Source of the DNA: Xanthocytophaga flava | GTDB taxonomy: Bacteria > Bacteroidota > Bacteroidia > Cytophagales > 172606-1 | Assembly: GCA_030068525.1 (NCBI GenBank) | Contig: JASJOS010000003.1 | Location: 62,001-126,000, forward strand | Reading direction: 5' to 3' | Length of the DNA: 64,000 nt | Shown: piece after piece, positions 35,125 to 46,000 of the stretch | Position numbering within the stretch: position 1 is the stretch's first letter | Layout of the letters: the number at the start of each line of letters is the position of its first letter | Program-made: the position numbers and the translations under genes | The notes under the pieces: generated by a model | The model's input: the letters and a program-made list of their open reading frames with translations, nothing else | The model's database searches: none | What the model was told of the DNA's origin: nothing

Positions 35125-37146
35125 TTAATCTCTCTTTCTATTTCCCATCTGATCTGTTTTGGGTTTCATTTTATTTATCTCAAACTCAACCCTTCTATTA
35201 ATACTTCGATCATCATCAGTCTTCTCTTCTATCAATGGCTGACTACTTCCATAGCCAATGGCTTCTATTCGTCCCGGATCTATTTTTCCTTTATCTACAA
35301 TGTATTTCTTAATTGAATCTGCCCGACGTTGTGATAGTTTGAGGTTATCGGACTGTTTTCCCTGTGAGTCTGTATGTCCTGATATACGCAAACTGAAGTT
35401 TGGATGATCAGCCATAAACTTAACCAACTTATTCAGGTCGTTATACATTTCGGGAATGATCTTGGCACTTCCAGCTTCAAATTCCAGAGAAGCAAAAGCC
35501 CATTTCTTCAAACTAATAGCAGGAGTTTCAATATAGATAGAAGTATCTCCTACTAGTTTAAACTGTCGTTCTACCCGGAAAAAATCATCTCCAGTTACAA
35601 TTACCAGGTATTCGTGATCCTGAATCAGATCAAAATCATAGCTACCATCCGGACGCAGATATTTGGGAGCAACCTCTATACTTTTAGTTAAATCAATAAC
35701 TGATACTATACCTGTAAATGGATTCTTGGAGATAGAGTCTATAACTGCTCCCTGAAGATGCACAATTGCTTTAGGTTGTGCTTCCATAGGTAATGGAAAC
35801 GAATTAAGATCCAGATTCTGAATATCTGTTTCCTCAGAACGTGCATAATACAAGTTCTTAGACTCCATATCTATTGTAAAATAGTATTCACTTCCTTTGC
35901 CGTTTACCAAAGGTCCTACATTAATCGGCTCCTGCCACATGCCTCTGGAATAATAGGTTTTATAGATATCAAAGCTACCGAAGTTAGGAATGTGCCCACC
36001 CTCAGAGCTAAAATACAGGACATTGTGATTGGGGTGATAAAACGGACTTACTTCATTTCTGCGGGTGTTGATAGTAGGTCCCATATTTTGGGCAGGTGCC
36101 CATGCTCCTCCTTTTGATCTATAAGTAAAGTACAAATCGGAGCCACCAAATCCACCCAACCTGTCTGAGGCGAAATACAGAGTATCCTCAGAACGGGATA
36201 ACGAAGGTTGGGAATCCCAGGAACGACTGTTTACTCTAGGTCCCAGATTTTGTATCTTACCCCAGGTGCTGTCAGGTTGTAGTTCTGCCATATAGATATC
36301 GCAATCTCCTAGCCCCCCCGGAGCCTCACAACGGCAAAAGTAAAGTTTTCTACCATTTCTGGTTAGTACAGCGGATCCTTCATTGTAAGCAGTGTTTATA
36401 TTATCAAGTGGTTGAGCTGGTTCCCAATAACCATCAACATTACGCGCATAATAAATATCCTCATTTTGCACTGTTACGTTTCTGATTCCCATCTTCTTAG
36501 TATTTCGTTTTGACGTAAAGAAGATGAATTTATTATCCGGACTTAATGTAGGCCCATAGTCGGCTTTAGGAGAATTAATCTCTATACCCATATCTATCAG
36601 GACACCTACAGGGGGCAGCAAAGTATCTACAGACTTACGAAACTCAACCAGTTCGTAATAATATTCCAGTGGGACATAATAGTCTTTCTCAGTACTGGTA
36701 AGGGAGTCATAGTGCTGTTCAAGTACTTTAATATCTCCTCGGTGATGCTTTAATACAAGTCTATATAAAAACTTAGCCTGACCTATATCTTTTGCTTGTT
36801 CAGACATACGTCCCAAACGCCAGACAAGGTACATATCCTGCAAGAAATTATTCATTCCAAAGTTCTGAACATATTCTTTCAATAAGGGATACGCTTTTTC
36901 CCATTCTTTATCCCTCTCCAGCTTTTCGATTTCGTCCAACTTTTTAGCATCGTAATAGCGGAAGTTTGGACGTAAATCCTTAAATTGAAATGCTTCCATA
37001 GCAGCCGCCTGTTGCTCAGCTGTGGATGAATGACGTGGTCGCCGGATGCCTCCTTCGACCTTTTTGTATTGACACATTGCAGGTATCACTATATGAAGCG
37101 ATAGGATGCAAACGATATAATTAAGTAAATAAATCTTCCCTCGCAT
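35125..37146 (-). CDS. OmpA-family protein with PD40 propeller repeats (PorE-like architecture)
   Basis: A 673-aa exported protein. Signal peptide ending near AMCQ, a helical TPR-like region (about 60-180), a WD40-like PD40 propeller (about 195-440, e.g. GPTLSPDNKFIFFTSKR, SWDSQPSLSRSEDTLYFASDR), a carboxypeptidase-regulatory-like beta domain (about 460-540) and a C-terminal OmpA peptidoglycan-binding domain (about 550-660, SGHTDSQGKQSDNLKLSQRRA). This order matches PorE of type IX secretion and its many paralogues, so a T9SS or envelope-anchoring role is plausible but not proven. Monocistronic. Confidence 0.85.
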   Translation of the reverse strand: MRGKIYLLNYIVCILSLHIVIPAMCQYKKVEGGIRRPRHSSTAEQQAAAMEAFQFKDLRPNFRYYDAKKLDEIEKLERDKEWEKAYPLLKEYVQNFGMNNFLQDMYLVWRLGRMSEQAKDIGQAKFLYRLVLKHHRGDIKVLEQHYDSLTSTEKDYYVPLEYYYELVEFRKSVDTLLPPVGVLIDMGIEINSPKADYGPTLSPDNKFIFFTSKRNTKKMGIRNVTVQNEDIYYARNVDGYWEPAQPLDNINTAYNEGSAVLTRNGRKLYFCRCEAPGGLGDCDIYMAELQPDSTWGKIQNLGPRVNSRSWDSQPSLSRSEDTLYFASDRLGGFGGSDLYFTYRSKGGAWAPAQNMGPTINTRRNEVSPFYHPNHNVLYFSSEGGHIPNFGSFDIYKTYYSRGMWQEPINVGPLVNGKGSEYYFTIDMESKNLYYARSEETDIQNLDLNSFPLPMEAQPKAIVHLQGAVIDSISKNPFTGIVSVIDLTKSIEVAPKYLRPDGSYDFDLIQDHEYLVIVTGDDFFRVERQFKLVGDTSIYIETPAISLKKWAFASLEFEAGSAKIIPEMYNDLNKLVKFMADHPNFSLRISGHTDSQGKQSDNLKLSQRRADSIKKYIVDKGKIDPGRIEAIGYGSSQPLIEEKTDDDRSINRRVEFEINKMKPKTDQMGNRKRD

Positions 37147-37482
37147 AGCTGGTTAAAATATTTATTAGGGCAGAAAACACGAAAGATAATCGTTTGTTAC
37201 ATAATAGTGTTGTTCTCAACATCGTAATCGACTGGCACATAGTTTTCCGAATGTAATATTAGATAAAAAAATGAAGAAACTGGTGAGTGAATCCGTCAAT
37301 CTGTCAGTTGTTTCTTTTTGATGCCATATTCGCAAGAATGGCGAGGTTTTTGGGCATGTATAAAATAGCAGTCAAAAATGCGACCGGACGATTAAAGTAA
37401 TTAAAGATAATGTTATAGAAGTTAGAGTATTTTTTATTTTTTTCATCCCGGATTTTTTCATTCAAAACAGTAAATGTATTCA
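37147..37482. other. Divergent intergenic region between the OmpA/PD40 gene and lon
   Basis: About 335 nt holding both promoters. No exact TAnnTTTG element, no palindromic heat-shock (CIRCE-type) element and no coding frame were seen. Confidence 0.4.
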
Positions 37483-39996
37483 ATGAGGTATAATAATAAT
37501 CCTTATGAAAATTTGATAGTAGCCGACATTGCAGATGATGATGCAGTGGAGATGATTCCGCTATTATCTCCTGATGAAGACGAAGATTTTGAGAAATTTA
37601 AAGTTCCGGAACAACTTCCTATTCTCCCTGTTAAAAATACGGTTTTATTTCCAGGAGTGGTGATTCCTATTACAGTAGGAAGGCAAAAATCTATTAGGCT
37701 GGTGAAACGTGCCTATAAAGGCACCCGGGTAATAGGTGTTGTGGCTCAATCCAACTCTAATAAGGAAGAACCCACCTATGAAGATTTATATAAGACTGGT
37801 ACTGTAGCACATATAATCAAAATGCTTGTATTACCTGATGGCAATACAACTATTATTATACAAGGTAAGCGGCGCTTTGAGATAGTGGAACCCATACAAC
37901 AGGATCCTTATCTGACTGCAAAGATTAATCTGTTGCCTGACAATTTTCCTGCTAATACTAATAAGGAAGTAAAGGCAATGGTTAAGTCATTGAAAGAAGC
38001 TGCAGGAAAGATTCTTAACCTTCGGCCTGAAATTCCAAGAGAAGCACAGATTGCCATTGAGAATATTGAAAGTCCTAGCTTTCTGACTAACTTTCTATCT
38101 TCTAATCTTGACGCCGAAGTATCTGATAAACAAAAAATTCTGGAGGTAAGTGAAGGTATGCAACGGGCTGAGTTGCTTCTTCAGTTTATGCAGAAAGATA
38201 TTCAGTTGCTGGAATTAAAACATGAGATACAAAGCAAAGTGCATTCAGACCTTGATCAACAACAACGGGATTATTTTCTCCGTCAGCAGATAAAGGTATT
38301 ACAGGATGAACTTGGATATGACAGCACGGAAAAAGAAATTGAAGAGCTAAGAGCCAAGGGATTGAAAAAGAAATGGCCTGCAGCTGTTGGGAAACACTTT
38401 GCCAAGGAACTGGATAAAATAACCCGCATTAATCCACAGGCAGCAGAGTATCCGGTTGCAATGAACTATGTCGAACTGCTGATAGACCTTCCATGGGGTG
38501 AATATACCAAAGATAGTTTTGATTTAGCCAAAGCCCGTAAAATACTGGATGCAGATCACTATGGACTGGATAAGATTAAAGATCGTATTATTGAATATCT
38601 GGCAGTCTTGAAACTGACTCAAAGCCTGCGCGGACCAATTCTGTGTCTGTATGGCCCTCCAGGAGTTGGAAAGACATCCTTAGGCCGTTCTATCGCCAAA
38701 GCTCTCGGGCGTCACTATGTCAGAATGTCATTAGGGGGAGTACATGATGAGGCAGAAATTCGTGGACACCGCAAGACTTATGTTGGAGCAATGCCTGGCA
38801 AGGTGATTCAAAATATCCGCAAAGGCAAATCAGATAACCCTGTATTTATTCTGGATGAGATCGATAAGGTAGGCTCCGACTTCAGAGGAGATCCTTCTTC
38901 GGCATTGCTGGAGGTGTTGGACCCAGAACAGAATTCTACATTTATGGATAATTATCTGGAGGTAGAGTACGATTTATCCAAAGTATTATTTATTGCAACT
39001 GCCAATTCATTGGAAACTATTCAGCCTGCCTTGCGTGATAGAATGGAAATTATCGAGTTGACAGGGTATACACTGGAAGAGAAGTTACAAATTGCTAAAA
39101 AACACCTGATTCCTAAGCAACGCAAAGAACATGGATTGTCTACCAAGGATGTAACTTTTGATGACAAGGCTATTATCAAGATCATTGACGACTATACACG
39201 TGAATCAGGGGTTCGTTCACTGGAAAGACAAATCGGAACTGTAATGCGTAAGATTGCAAAGTCTGTAGCAATGGAAGAAGTGTATGAGAAAAAGATCTCG
39301 TCTGCTTTCATTACAAAGGCTTTAGGAGCAGAAATATTTGATAAAGAAACTTATCAGGATAATAGTGTGGCAGGTGTAGTAACAGGTCTGGCCTGGACAC
39401 AGGTGGGGGGAGAAATTCTGTTTGTAGAATCCAGTCTGAGTCGTGGACGTGGACGATTGACGCTGTCAGGCCAATTGGGAGATGTGATGAAAGAATCGGC
39501 TTCTGCGGCATTGTCTTATTTACGTGCTCATGCAGATACACTGAAACTTGACTATCGTATATTTGATCAATTTGATCTGCATATTCATATCCCTGCTGGT
39601 GCAGTTCCTAAAGATGGTCCGTCTGCTGGAATCACGATGTTCACCTCACTGGCCTCTGTATATACTCAACGTAAAGTAAAAGATAAGCTGGCCATGACAG
39701 GTGAAATCACATTGCGAGGACGGGTATTGCCTGTAGGAGGTATCAAGGAAAAAATCCTTGCAGCGAAACGGGCAGGTATTGTAGAAATTATCATGAGTGA
39801 AAAAAACCGTAGAGATATTGAAGATATCAATCCAAAATATATCGAAGGATTAAAGATACAGTATGTAAACACGGTAGATGAAGTACTACAGCATGCTTTA
39901 TTACCTGAAAAAGTAGCCAATGCGATTGATCTTTCAGTGCATGATATAAAAGAAAAAGAATCTGCTAATCAGAACCAGAACGTTCTTACAGTGTAG
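37483..39996 (+). CDS. lon: ATP-dependent protease Lon
   Basis: Homohexameric AAA+ serine protease for damaged and regulatory proteins, about 837 aa. It has an N-terminal LonN domain ([18 protein letters not shown]), a coiled-coil and AAA+ module with Walker [10 protein letters not shown] near residue 392 and Walker B FILDEIDK. The C-terminal protease domain has the catalytic Ser in KDGPSAG near 713 and Lys in GGIKEK near 754. The start at [11 protein letters not shown] follows the family; the ATG at 37474 adds three residues. Ends with a strong terminator. Confidence 0.97.
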   Translation: MRYNNNPYENLIVADIADDDAVEMIPLLSPDEDEDFEKFKVPEQLPILPVKNTVLFPGVVIPITVGRQKSIRLVKRAYKGTRVIGVVAQSNSNKEEPTYEDLYKTGTVAHIIKMLVLPDGNTTIIIQGKRRFEIVEPIQQDPYLTAKINLLPDNFPANTNKEVKAMVKSLKEAAGKILNLRPEIPREAQIAIENIESPSFLTNFLSSNLDAEVSDKQKILEVSEGMQRAELLLQFMQKDIQLLELKHEIQSKVHSDLDQQQRDYFLRQQIKVLQDELGYDSTEKEIEELRAKGLKKKWPAAVGKHFAKELDKITRINPQAAEYPVAMNYVELLIDLPWGEYTKDSFDLAKARKILDADHYGLDKIKDRIIEYLAVLKLTQSLRGPILCLYGPPGVGKTSLGRSIAKALGRHYVRMSLGGVHDEAEIRGHRKTYVGAMPGKVIQNIRKGKSDNPVFILDEIDKVGSDFRGDPSSALLEVLDPEQNSTFMDNYLEVEYDLSKVLFIATANSLETIQPALRDRMEIIELTGYTLEEKLQIAKKHLIPKQRKEHGLSTKDVTFDDKAIIKIIDDYTRESGVRSLERQIGTVMRKIAKSVAMEEVYEKKISSAFITKALGAEIFDKETYQDNSVAGVVTGLAWTQVGGEILFVESSLSRGRGRLTLSGQLGDVMKESASAALSYLRAHADTLKLDYRIFDQFDLHIHIPAGAVPKDGPSAGITMFTSLASVYTQRKVKDKLAMTGEITLRGRVLPVGGIKEKILAAKRAGIVEIIMSEKNRRDIEDINPKYIEGLKIQYVNTVDEVLQHALLPEKVANAIDLSVHDIKEKESANQNQNVLTV

Positions 39997-40017
39997 GTCT
40001 GATTTGCTACAATTATC

Positions 40018-40047
40018 AGGTTCAGATATATTATCTGAACCTTTTTT
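40018..40047 (+). terminator. Terminator of lon
   Basis: Stem AGGTTCAGATA/TATCTGAACCT with a 3-nt loop followed by a TTTTTT run. Confidence 0.92.
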
Positions 40048-40078
40048 ATTTCTTAGTCTCCAGACATCAAAATACTGT

Positions 40079-40086
40079 TATTTTTG
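40079..40086 (+). promoter_or_regulatory. -7 element of porQ
   Basis: TATTTTTG, exact TAnnTTTG match, 24 nt before the ATG at 40111. It overlaps the alternative TTG start at 40084, arguing for the downstream start. Confidence 0.55.
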
Positions 40087-40110
40087 CTCAACAGACTATT
40101 CGGGTTATTC

Positions 40111-41157
40111 ATGGTGAAATTTTATGGATGTATTCTACTGGTTTTATATGCCTGTATTGGGAAATCCCAGTCTCTGGGAGGGCATAATGGATTTGCATTT
40201 CTGAGTCAGCCCTTCAATGCAACAATAGCCTCTTCAGGTGGTATTAATGTCAGCAATGCAGACTTCGATGTTAATCGCCAGTTTTCCAACCCTGCCTTAT
40301 TAAATAAAGGGATGGATAAGCATTTATCTGTAAGTTATATCCCTTTCTTTGGGCAAATACATGCTTTCTCATCAGCCTATGCAGATCAATTTCGGGGAAA
40401 GCGTTTTGGTGTGGGAATACACTACATGAACTATGGCACCATGGAAGAAACTGACGCTTCTGGTAATGTGACAGGTACTTTTCAAGCCAGCGACTATGCA
40501 GTTTCCTTATCTCATGCGCATATAGAAGGAGCCTATACGTTAGGGGTTACTGTAAAATTTGCAGGCTCTGCAATTGCCAATTACAGTAGCTATGGAGTTG
40601 CAATGGATTTGGGAGGAGTATGGAAACATCCCAAGAAAGACTGGACTATTGGTCTGGTTATAAAGAATGCAGGACTTACACTAAAAAAATATACTCCAGA
40701 AGCCAGCCAGCAGGTGATGCCGTTTGATGTACAAATAGGCACTACCTTTAAACCGGAATTTATGCCTTTTCGATTTTTTATCACTGCCCACCATCTGCAT
40801 CAACCGGATATTGCCTATAACGACCCGACACTAAATACTTCCCTGGATGCGAATGGAAATGTTGTTACCAAGAAGATAAGCTTTGCTGACAAAGTGGCAC
40901 GGCATATCACTCTAGGCACAGAATTGGTGCTTGCTAAAGCTTTTTACATACGCCTGGGATATAACCATCTGGTGCATCAGGAAATGCGGTTATTTGATGG
41001 TGCATTCAATGCGGGATTTTCGTTTGGCTTTCAACTGAAGCTGAAACCATTACATATAGGATATGCACGGTTTTATCAACAGGCCGCAGGAGGAGTTAGC
41101 TACATTACTTTAACAGCCAACCTCGGTGGATTAATTAAGAGAAAGGAAGTTAAGTAG
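40111..41157 (+). CDS. porQ: Type IX secretion system protein PorQ
   Basis: A 348-aa outer-membrane barrel protein of the PorQ family, needed with PorU/PorV for processing type IX substrates. The signal peptide (MVKFYGCILLVLYACIGKSQ) is followed by LGGHNGFAFLSQPFNATIASSGG-type start of the barrel, including DFDVNRQFSNPALLN and repeated amphipathic strands, with a C-terminal strand ending ITLTANLGGL. I start at ATG 40111 because the upstream TTG (40084) overlaps the promoter -7 box. Stand-alone between lon and hslU. Confidence 0.88.
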   Translation: MVKFYGCILLVLYACIGKSQSLGGHNGFAFLSQPFNATIASSGGINVSNADFDVNRQFSNPALLNKGMDKHLSVSYIPFFGQIHAFSSAYADQFRGKRFGVGIHYMNYGTMEETDASGNVTGTFQASDYAVSLSHAHIEGAYTLGVTVKFAGSAIANYSSYGVAMDLGGVWKHPKKDWTIGLVIKNAGLTLKKYTPEASQQVMPFDVQIGTTFKPEFMPFRFFITAHHLHQPDIAYNDPTLNTSLDANGNVVTKKISFADKVARHITLGTELVLAKAFYIRLGYNHLVHQEMRLFDGAFNAGFSFGFQLKLKPLHIGYARFYQQAAGGVSYITLTANLGGLIKRKEVK

Positions 41158-41272
41158 GTAATTAAAATGCTCCATACAATGAAAAACATTCTTATTCGTC
41201 TTTTAGTTAACAGACGATATTCCTGATCAGGAACAGTTATATATAGTAAACTCATTTTTAATTCTTAATTGA

Positions 41273-42640
41273 ATGAATTATCTCACTCCCAGACAAATAG
41301 TTGCTGAACTAGACAAATATATTGTAGGGCAACATGATGCAAAACGGAATGTAGCGATTGCTTTGCGTAACCGTTGGCGGCGAATGAATGCTCCGGAATC
41401 AATTCAACAAGACATCATCCCTAATAATATTCTGATGATAGGTGCCACTGGTGTAGGAAAGACAGAAATTGCCCGACGCCTGGCTAAGGTAGCGGATGCG
41501 CCATTTACAAAAGTAGAAGCCTCTAAATTTACGGAAGTAGGCTATGTAGGCCGGGATGTGGAAAGTATGGTGCGTGATCTGGTTGAACAATCAGTACAAA
41601 TGGTGAAGGCACGAAAAAAAGAAGATGTAAAGGGCCGGGCTTCTCAAATGGTTGAGGACATTATTCTGGATGCTCTGATTCCTCCGATGAAACAGCCTTC
41701 TTTTGGATTCTCAGGCAATACTAATGACGAACCCAAATCTGATCATGAGTTAAACGAAAGAACCCGTCAGAACTTTCGTGAGAAATTGCAACGTGGAGAG
41801 CTGGATGATCGTAAGATCGAGATAGATGTACAACAGGCCGGAGCTCAAATTGGTATGGTGGGACCTGGCATGGATGACATGACAATGATGAATCTGCAAG
41901 AAATGTTGTCAGGCATGATGCCTAAAAAAGCTAAAAAACGAAAAGTCACTATTGCAGAAGCGAGAAAGATTTTACTGGAAGAAGAATCTGCCAAGTTGAT
42001 TGATATGGATGAAGTAAAGGAAGAAGCTATCCGGAAAGCAGAGAATGTAGGTATTATATTTATTGATGAAATAGATAAGATTGCATCTTCCAGCCGGGGT
42101 AGTGGTGGACCGGATGTAAGCCGTGAGGGTGTGCAGCGAGATCTGCTCCCTATTGTAGAGGGAAGTGCGGTCAACACCAAGTACGGATTAATCAATACTG
42201 ACCATATTTTATTTATTGCAGCAGGAGCCTTTCATGTATCCAAACCTTCAGATCTGATTCCTGAGTTACAAGGTCGGTTCCCAATCAGGGTAGAATTACA
42301 AAGCTTAACCAAAGATGATTTCTACCATATCCTGAAAGAGCCTAAAAATGCATTGACCAAACAATATGAGGCAATGTTGGCAGCAGAAAGTGTTGAACTT
42401 ACGTTTCAGGATGATGCACTGATGCAAATCGCAGAAATTGCCTTTCGTATCAACTCAGAAGTTGAGAATATTGGTGCGAGACGTCTGCATACAGTAATGA
42501 GTCATTTATTAAACGAATTCCTGTTTGACATACCCGATGTAATAGGAGCTAATGCAAAAATTGTCGTAAATGCTCAACTAGTGGATGAAAGACTTTCCGG
42601 TCTGGTGAAAAACAGAGACTTAAGTCAGTATATTTTATAA
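41273..42640 (+). CDS. hslU: ATP-dependent protease ATPase subunit HslU
   Basis: A 455-aa AAA+ unfoldase that works with the HslV peptidase. Walker A GATGVGKTE near residue 57, the insertion (I) domain about 110-245, Walker B IIFIDEIDK near 263, and the C-terminal tail ending LSQYIL that docks into HslV. The GGVGR-type pore loop region reads EVGYVGRDVES. Intact and full length. HslV, often encoded immediately upstream, is not in this window; PorQ precedes it. Confidence 0.95.
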   Translation: MNYLTPRQIVAELDKYIVGQHDAKRNVAIALRNRWRRMNAPESIQQDIIPNNILMIGATGVGKTEIARRLAKVADAPFTKVEASKFTEVGYVGRDVESMVRDLVEQSVQMVKARKKEDVKGRASQMVEDIILDALIPPMKQPSFGFSGNTNDEPKSDHELNERTRQNFREKLQRGELDDRKIEIDVQQAGAQIGMVGPGMDDMTMMNLQEMLSGMMPKKAKKRKVTIAEARKILLEEESAKLIDMDEVKEEAIRKAENVGIIFIDEIDKIASSSRGSGGPDVSREGVQRDLLPIVEGSAVNTKYGLINTDHILFIAAGAFHVSKPSDLIPELQGRFPIRVELQSLTKDDFYHILKEPKNALTKQYEAMLAAESVELTFQDDALMQIAEIAFRINSEVENIGARRLHTVMSHLLNEFLFDIPDVIGANAKIVVNAQLVDERLSGLVKNRDLSQYIL

Positions 42641-42785
42641 TGTAGCTGTTTCAGAGAAGCGAACAGATGTACTATTCAGCTAGCATATTGATAAATTTTG
42701 TCGATGTAACTACCTGACATCTGAAAAAACGCATAAGCTATTTTGCAAAAAGTAGTTATTGATTTAATACACTAATTTTTATCGT

Positions 42786-42823
42786 ACAAAAGCCTCTCCT
42801 CAATAAGAGAGGCTTTTGTTTTT
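42786..42823 (+). terminator. Terminator downstream of hslU
   Basis: Perfect 13-bp stem ACAAAAGCCTCTC/GAGAGGCTTTTGT (42786-42798 with 42807-42819), 8-nt loop, then TTTT. It lies 145 nt after the stop codon; the intervening bases hold no frame. Confidence 0.88.
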
Positions 42824-43006
42824 CGGGATTTTGTTCACTTTCACCAAATAGTGTAAATGGTTAAAATAACGTTAGGTTACATACAAGAAAAATTTATTTC
42901 ACCTTGTGTTTATCTACTATAGAATACCCTTAGTATCATTTCTTTACGAATGTCTCACTTGTAGGATTTCCCCCTAAATGTTAGCAAACTCCAGTGCTGT
43001 ATCCTG

Positions 43007-43014
43007 TAATTTTG
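43007..43014 (+). promoter_or_regulatory. -7 element upstream of the PAS/GAF gene
   Basis: TAATTTTG, exact TAnnTTTG match, 44 nt before the ATG; -33 element not convincing. Confidence 0.55.
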
Positions 43015-43057
43015 CCCATGCTATTTTATAGGCTTACTGTTATTATGATACATTGAT

Positions 43058-46000
43058 ATGGAACAGGTAAAGGATAATTCTACTAAGAAGTCGGATAAAG
43101 GGCTTTCGCATTATATCCGTTATTACTTCAATTTGAACTATAACACTATTCAGGGAAAGCTGACAATCGGTTTTCTTTCGTTGGGCAGTGTTGCAATTAT
43201 ATTGGTGATACTTACTAACCTGCAATGGCGTTCCGCTATTCAGCAAAGCAAGTATGCACTCACTGTAGCAGCAGATGCTCAAAAGTATTCTTCCAACCTA
43301 CAATCTATTAGTAAAGGACTTGTTATTGCCTGGCAACAAAAGAACATGTCTCAGGAAACAATTGATGAGGCAGAAGTGCAACAACTGAAACTATCGGCTG
43401 TTGCATCCAGAGATAGTCTGATCAGTCTTTCCAGTGAATGCTTAAAAGCTGAAGAAAAAAGTTTGCTTGTTCAGATTTCGAATCAATACAATCAGTTACA
43501 ATCAGCGCTGGAACAACCTGTAGATAGTGCATCTGCTCAAAAGATGTATAGCGAAACTGTTCAGCCATCAGTAAGTGCACTGGCTGCCTCAGTGATAAAA
43601 AATGAAGAAATACAGTCCAAAGAGATTGAACGTGCACAAACAGAAATACATTGGGTAGAAAGCCGGTTGCGCTGGCTGGTACCCGTATATGTGATTCTTT
43701 CATTTGTTCTCGCCTACTTTATTGGTTTCTTCATGATAGTGGGTGTCCTCACCCGTATTCGTTCGTTAAAAGAATATCTGCGTGAACTAAGTAAAGGAAA
43801 TTTACCGGAAGAAATTCCAGCATCTCAGGATGAACTGAATACTATTATTAAGGAACTCAACATATTGTCTGGTAATCTCCGTGAGATCAAAGAATTTGCT
43901 CTCTATGTTGGAAAAGGAGATTTTGACAACAATATCAGTGTCTTTGATGACGAAGGAGATCTGGGTATCTCTCTTTCCCAAATGCGTGAAGGGTTAAAAA
44001 AGGTATCAGCAGAAGAGAAAAAACGATTTTGGGCCAACGAAGGATTTGCTCACTTTGGAGATATTTTACGTAGCAGTAATGATCTCAATATCTTATCAGA
44101 TAAGATCATCCAACAAATGGTTAAATATATGAATGCTAATCAGGGTGGTCTATTCATTATTGAAAACGAAGATACTCCTAATCCTTATCTACAACTCAAA
44201 TCCTGTTATGCTTATAACCGTAAGAAATTTCAGGAGAGAGAAATATTGCCAGGACAGGGTTTGATTGGCCAGGTATGGTTGGAAGGAATGACCACATATC
44301 TGAGGGATATTCCGGATCATTATCTCCGTATTACCTCAGGACTTGGAGATTCTAATCCAAGATACTTGCTATTAATTCCACTGAAAGTAGAAAACAAAAT
44401 AGAAGGAGTCATTGAAATTGCGTCTTTCCATGATTTTCAGCCTCATGAGATTCAGTTTGCGGAAAAGGTAGCAGAGAGTATTGCTTCCACGTTCTCAAAT
44501 GCCAGAGTTGTAGATCGCACAAATCGGTTGCTGGTACAGAGCCAGCAAATGACAGAAGCAATGAAATCGCAGGAGGAAGAAATGCGTCAGAACCTCGAAG
44601 AATTGGCTGCTACTCAGGAAGAAGTGCAAAGAATCTTGAAAGAAGTGCAAGAGAAAGAAGCATTTATGAGTGATCTGATCTCTTCTACAAATGATTCTAT
44701 CCTCACAATTGACCATGACTATAAAATTATTGTTTGCAATAAAAAGATTCAGGATACTTATAAACCCTACGGTTTGAACGTAGATAAAGGTTTTCCTATT
44801 CTGGATGTCTTTACAGATGAGCAAAAGCCTGTATACAGAGGATATTATCAGCGGGCATTGAAAGGTGAATTTTTTGAAGTTATAGAGAAATATGAGCTGG
44901 ATAAAGTTATCCAACATTTTTCGCTTACCTATAGTCCTATCCGTAATGACGAAGGACAAATTGTTGCAGCTGCTGTTTTTGGAAAAGATATTACAGATAT
45001 GGTTGTAGCTAAGCAGCAGGCAGAACGATTGCTGGAAGAGGCTCAAAGTCAGACTGAACAACTTAAGGCCCAGGAAGAGGAGATGCGCCAGAACATGGAA
45101 GAACTAGAGGCTACTCAGGAAGAGATGCGTCTGGTAATGACTCAGGTTCAGGAGAAAGAACGGTATATGTCTACTATTCTGGATGTATCCAAAGATATGA
45201 TTGTCACTATCGATAAAGATATGAGGGTCATTAGCGCCAATGCTGCGTTAAAAGCGAATTATAAACACATGGGGTTTGAGGTTGACAAAGGGTTTGATAT
45301 CACAACTCTGCTTTCACCCGAAGAACAACCGAAACACAAAGCTATTTATGCCCGTACCTTTGCAGGTGAAACAGTAGAGCTTCATGAACATTACCAGTTT
45401 CAGGATATGGATAGGTATATTAACTTTACCTTCACTCCTATTCAAAATGAACACAGTGAAGTTATTTCTATTGCCATATTTGCTCAGGATGTAACAGAAA
45501 TTACAAAAGCCAAAAATGCAGCCAGCGAACAAGCAGAAATGCTTCAGGCTCAAGAAGAAGTACTACGTCAGAGTATGGAAGAACTTTCTGGTAATCAGGA
45601 AGAAATGGCAAAGCAACTTCAAAAAATCAATGATCAGAAGACATATTACAACGATATTATTGAAGGACTTCCTGATAGCTTGCTGACCATTGATCAGGAT
45701 TTCAAAATTGTGCTGGCTAATAGTGCCTTTAAGGAAAAATTTGGAAAATATGGTTTCCCTGTAGAAGCAGGTTCAGACCTTCTGGAGATGGCAAGACAAA
45801 AAGGAGAAGAAGAGGAGAAAAGGTTTAAAGCGCCATATCTCAAAGCATTTGGCGGTGAAAAAGTGGATGTTCCACACCGCCATCATTTTGATCTGGACTT
45901 CCAGGTATCATTTAATCCATTAAAAGATGCTACAGGCAATATCATTGGTGTAAGTTTGATTGCTCATGATATTACCAACAGATTAAAACTGCAACAACAA

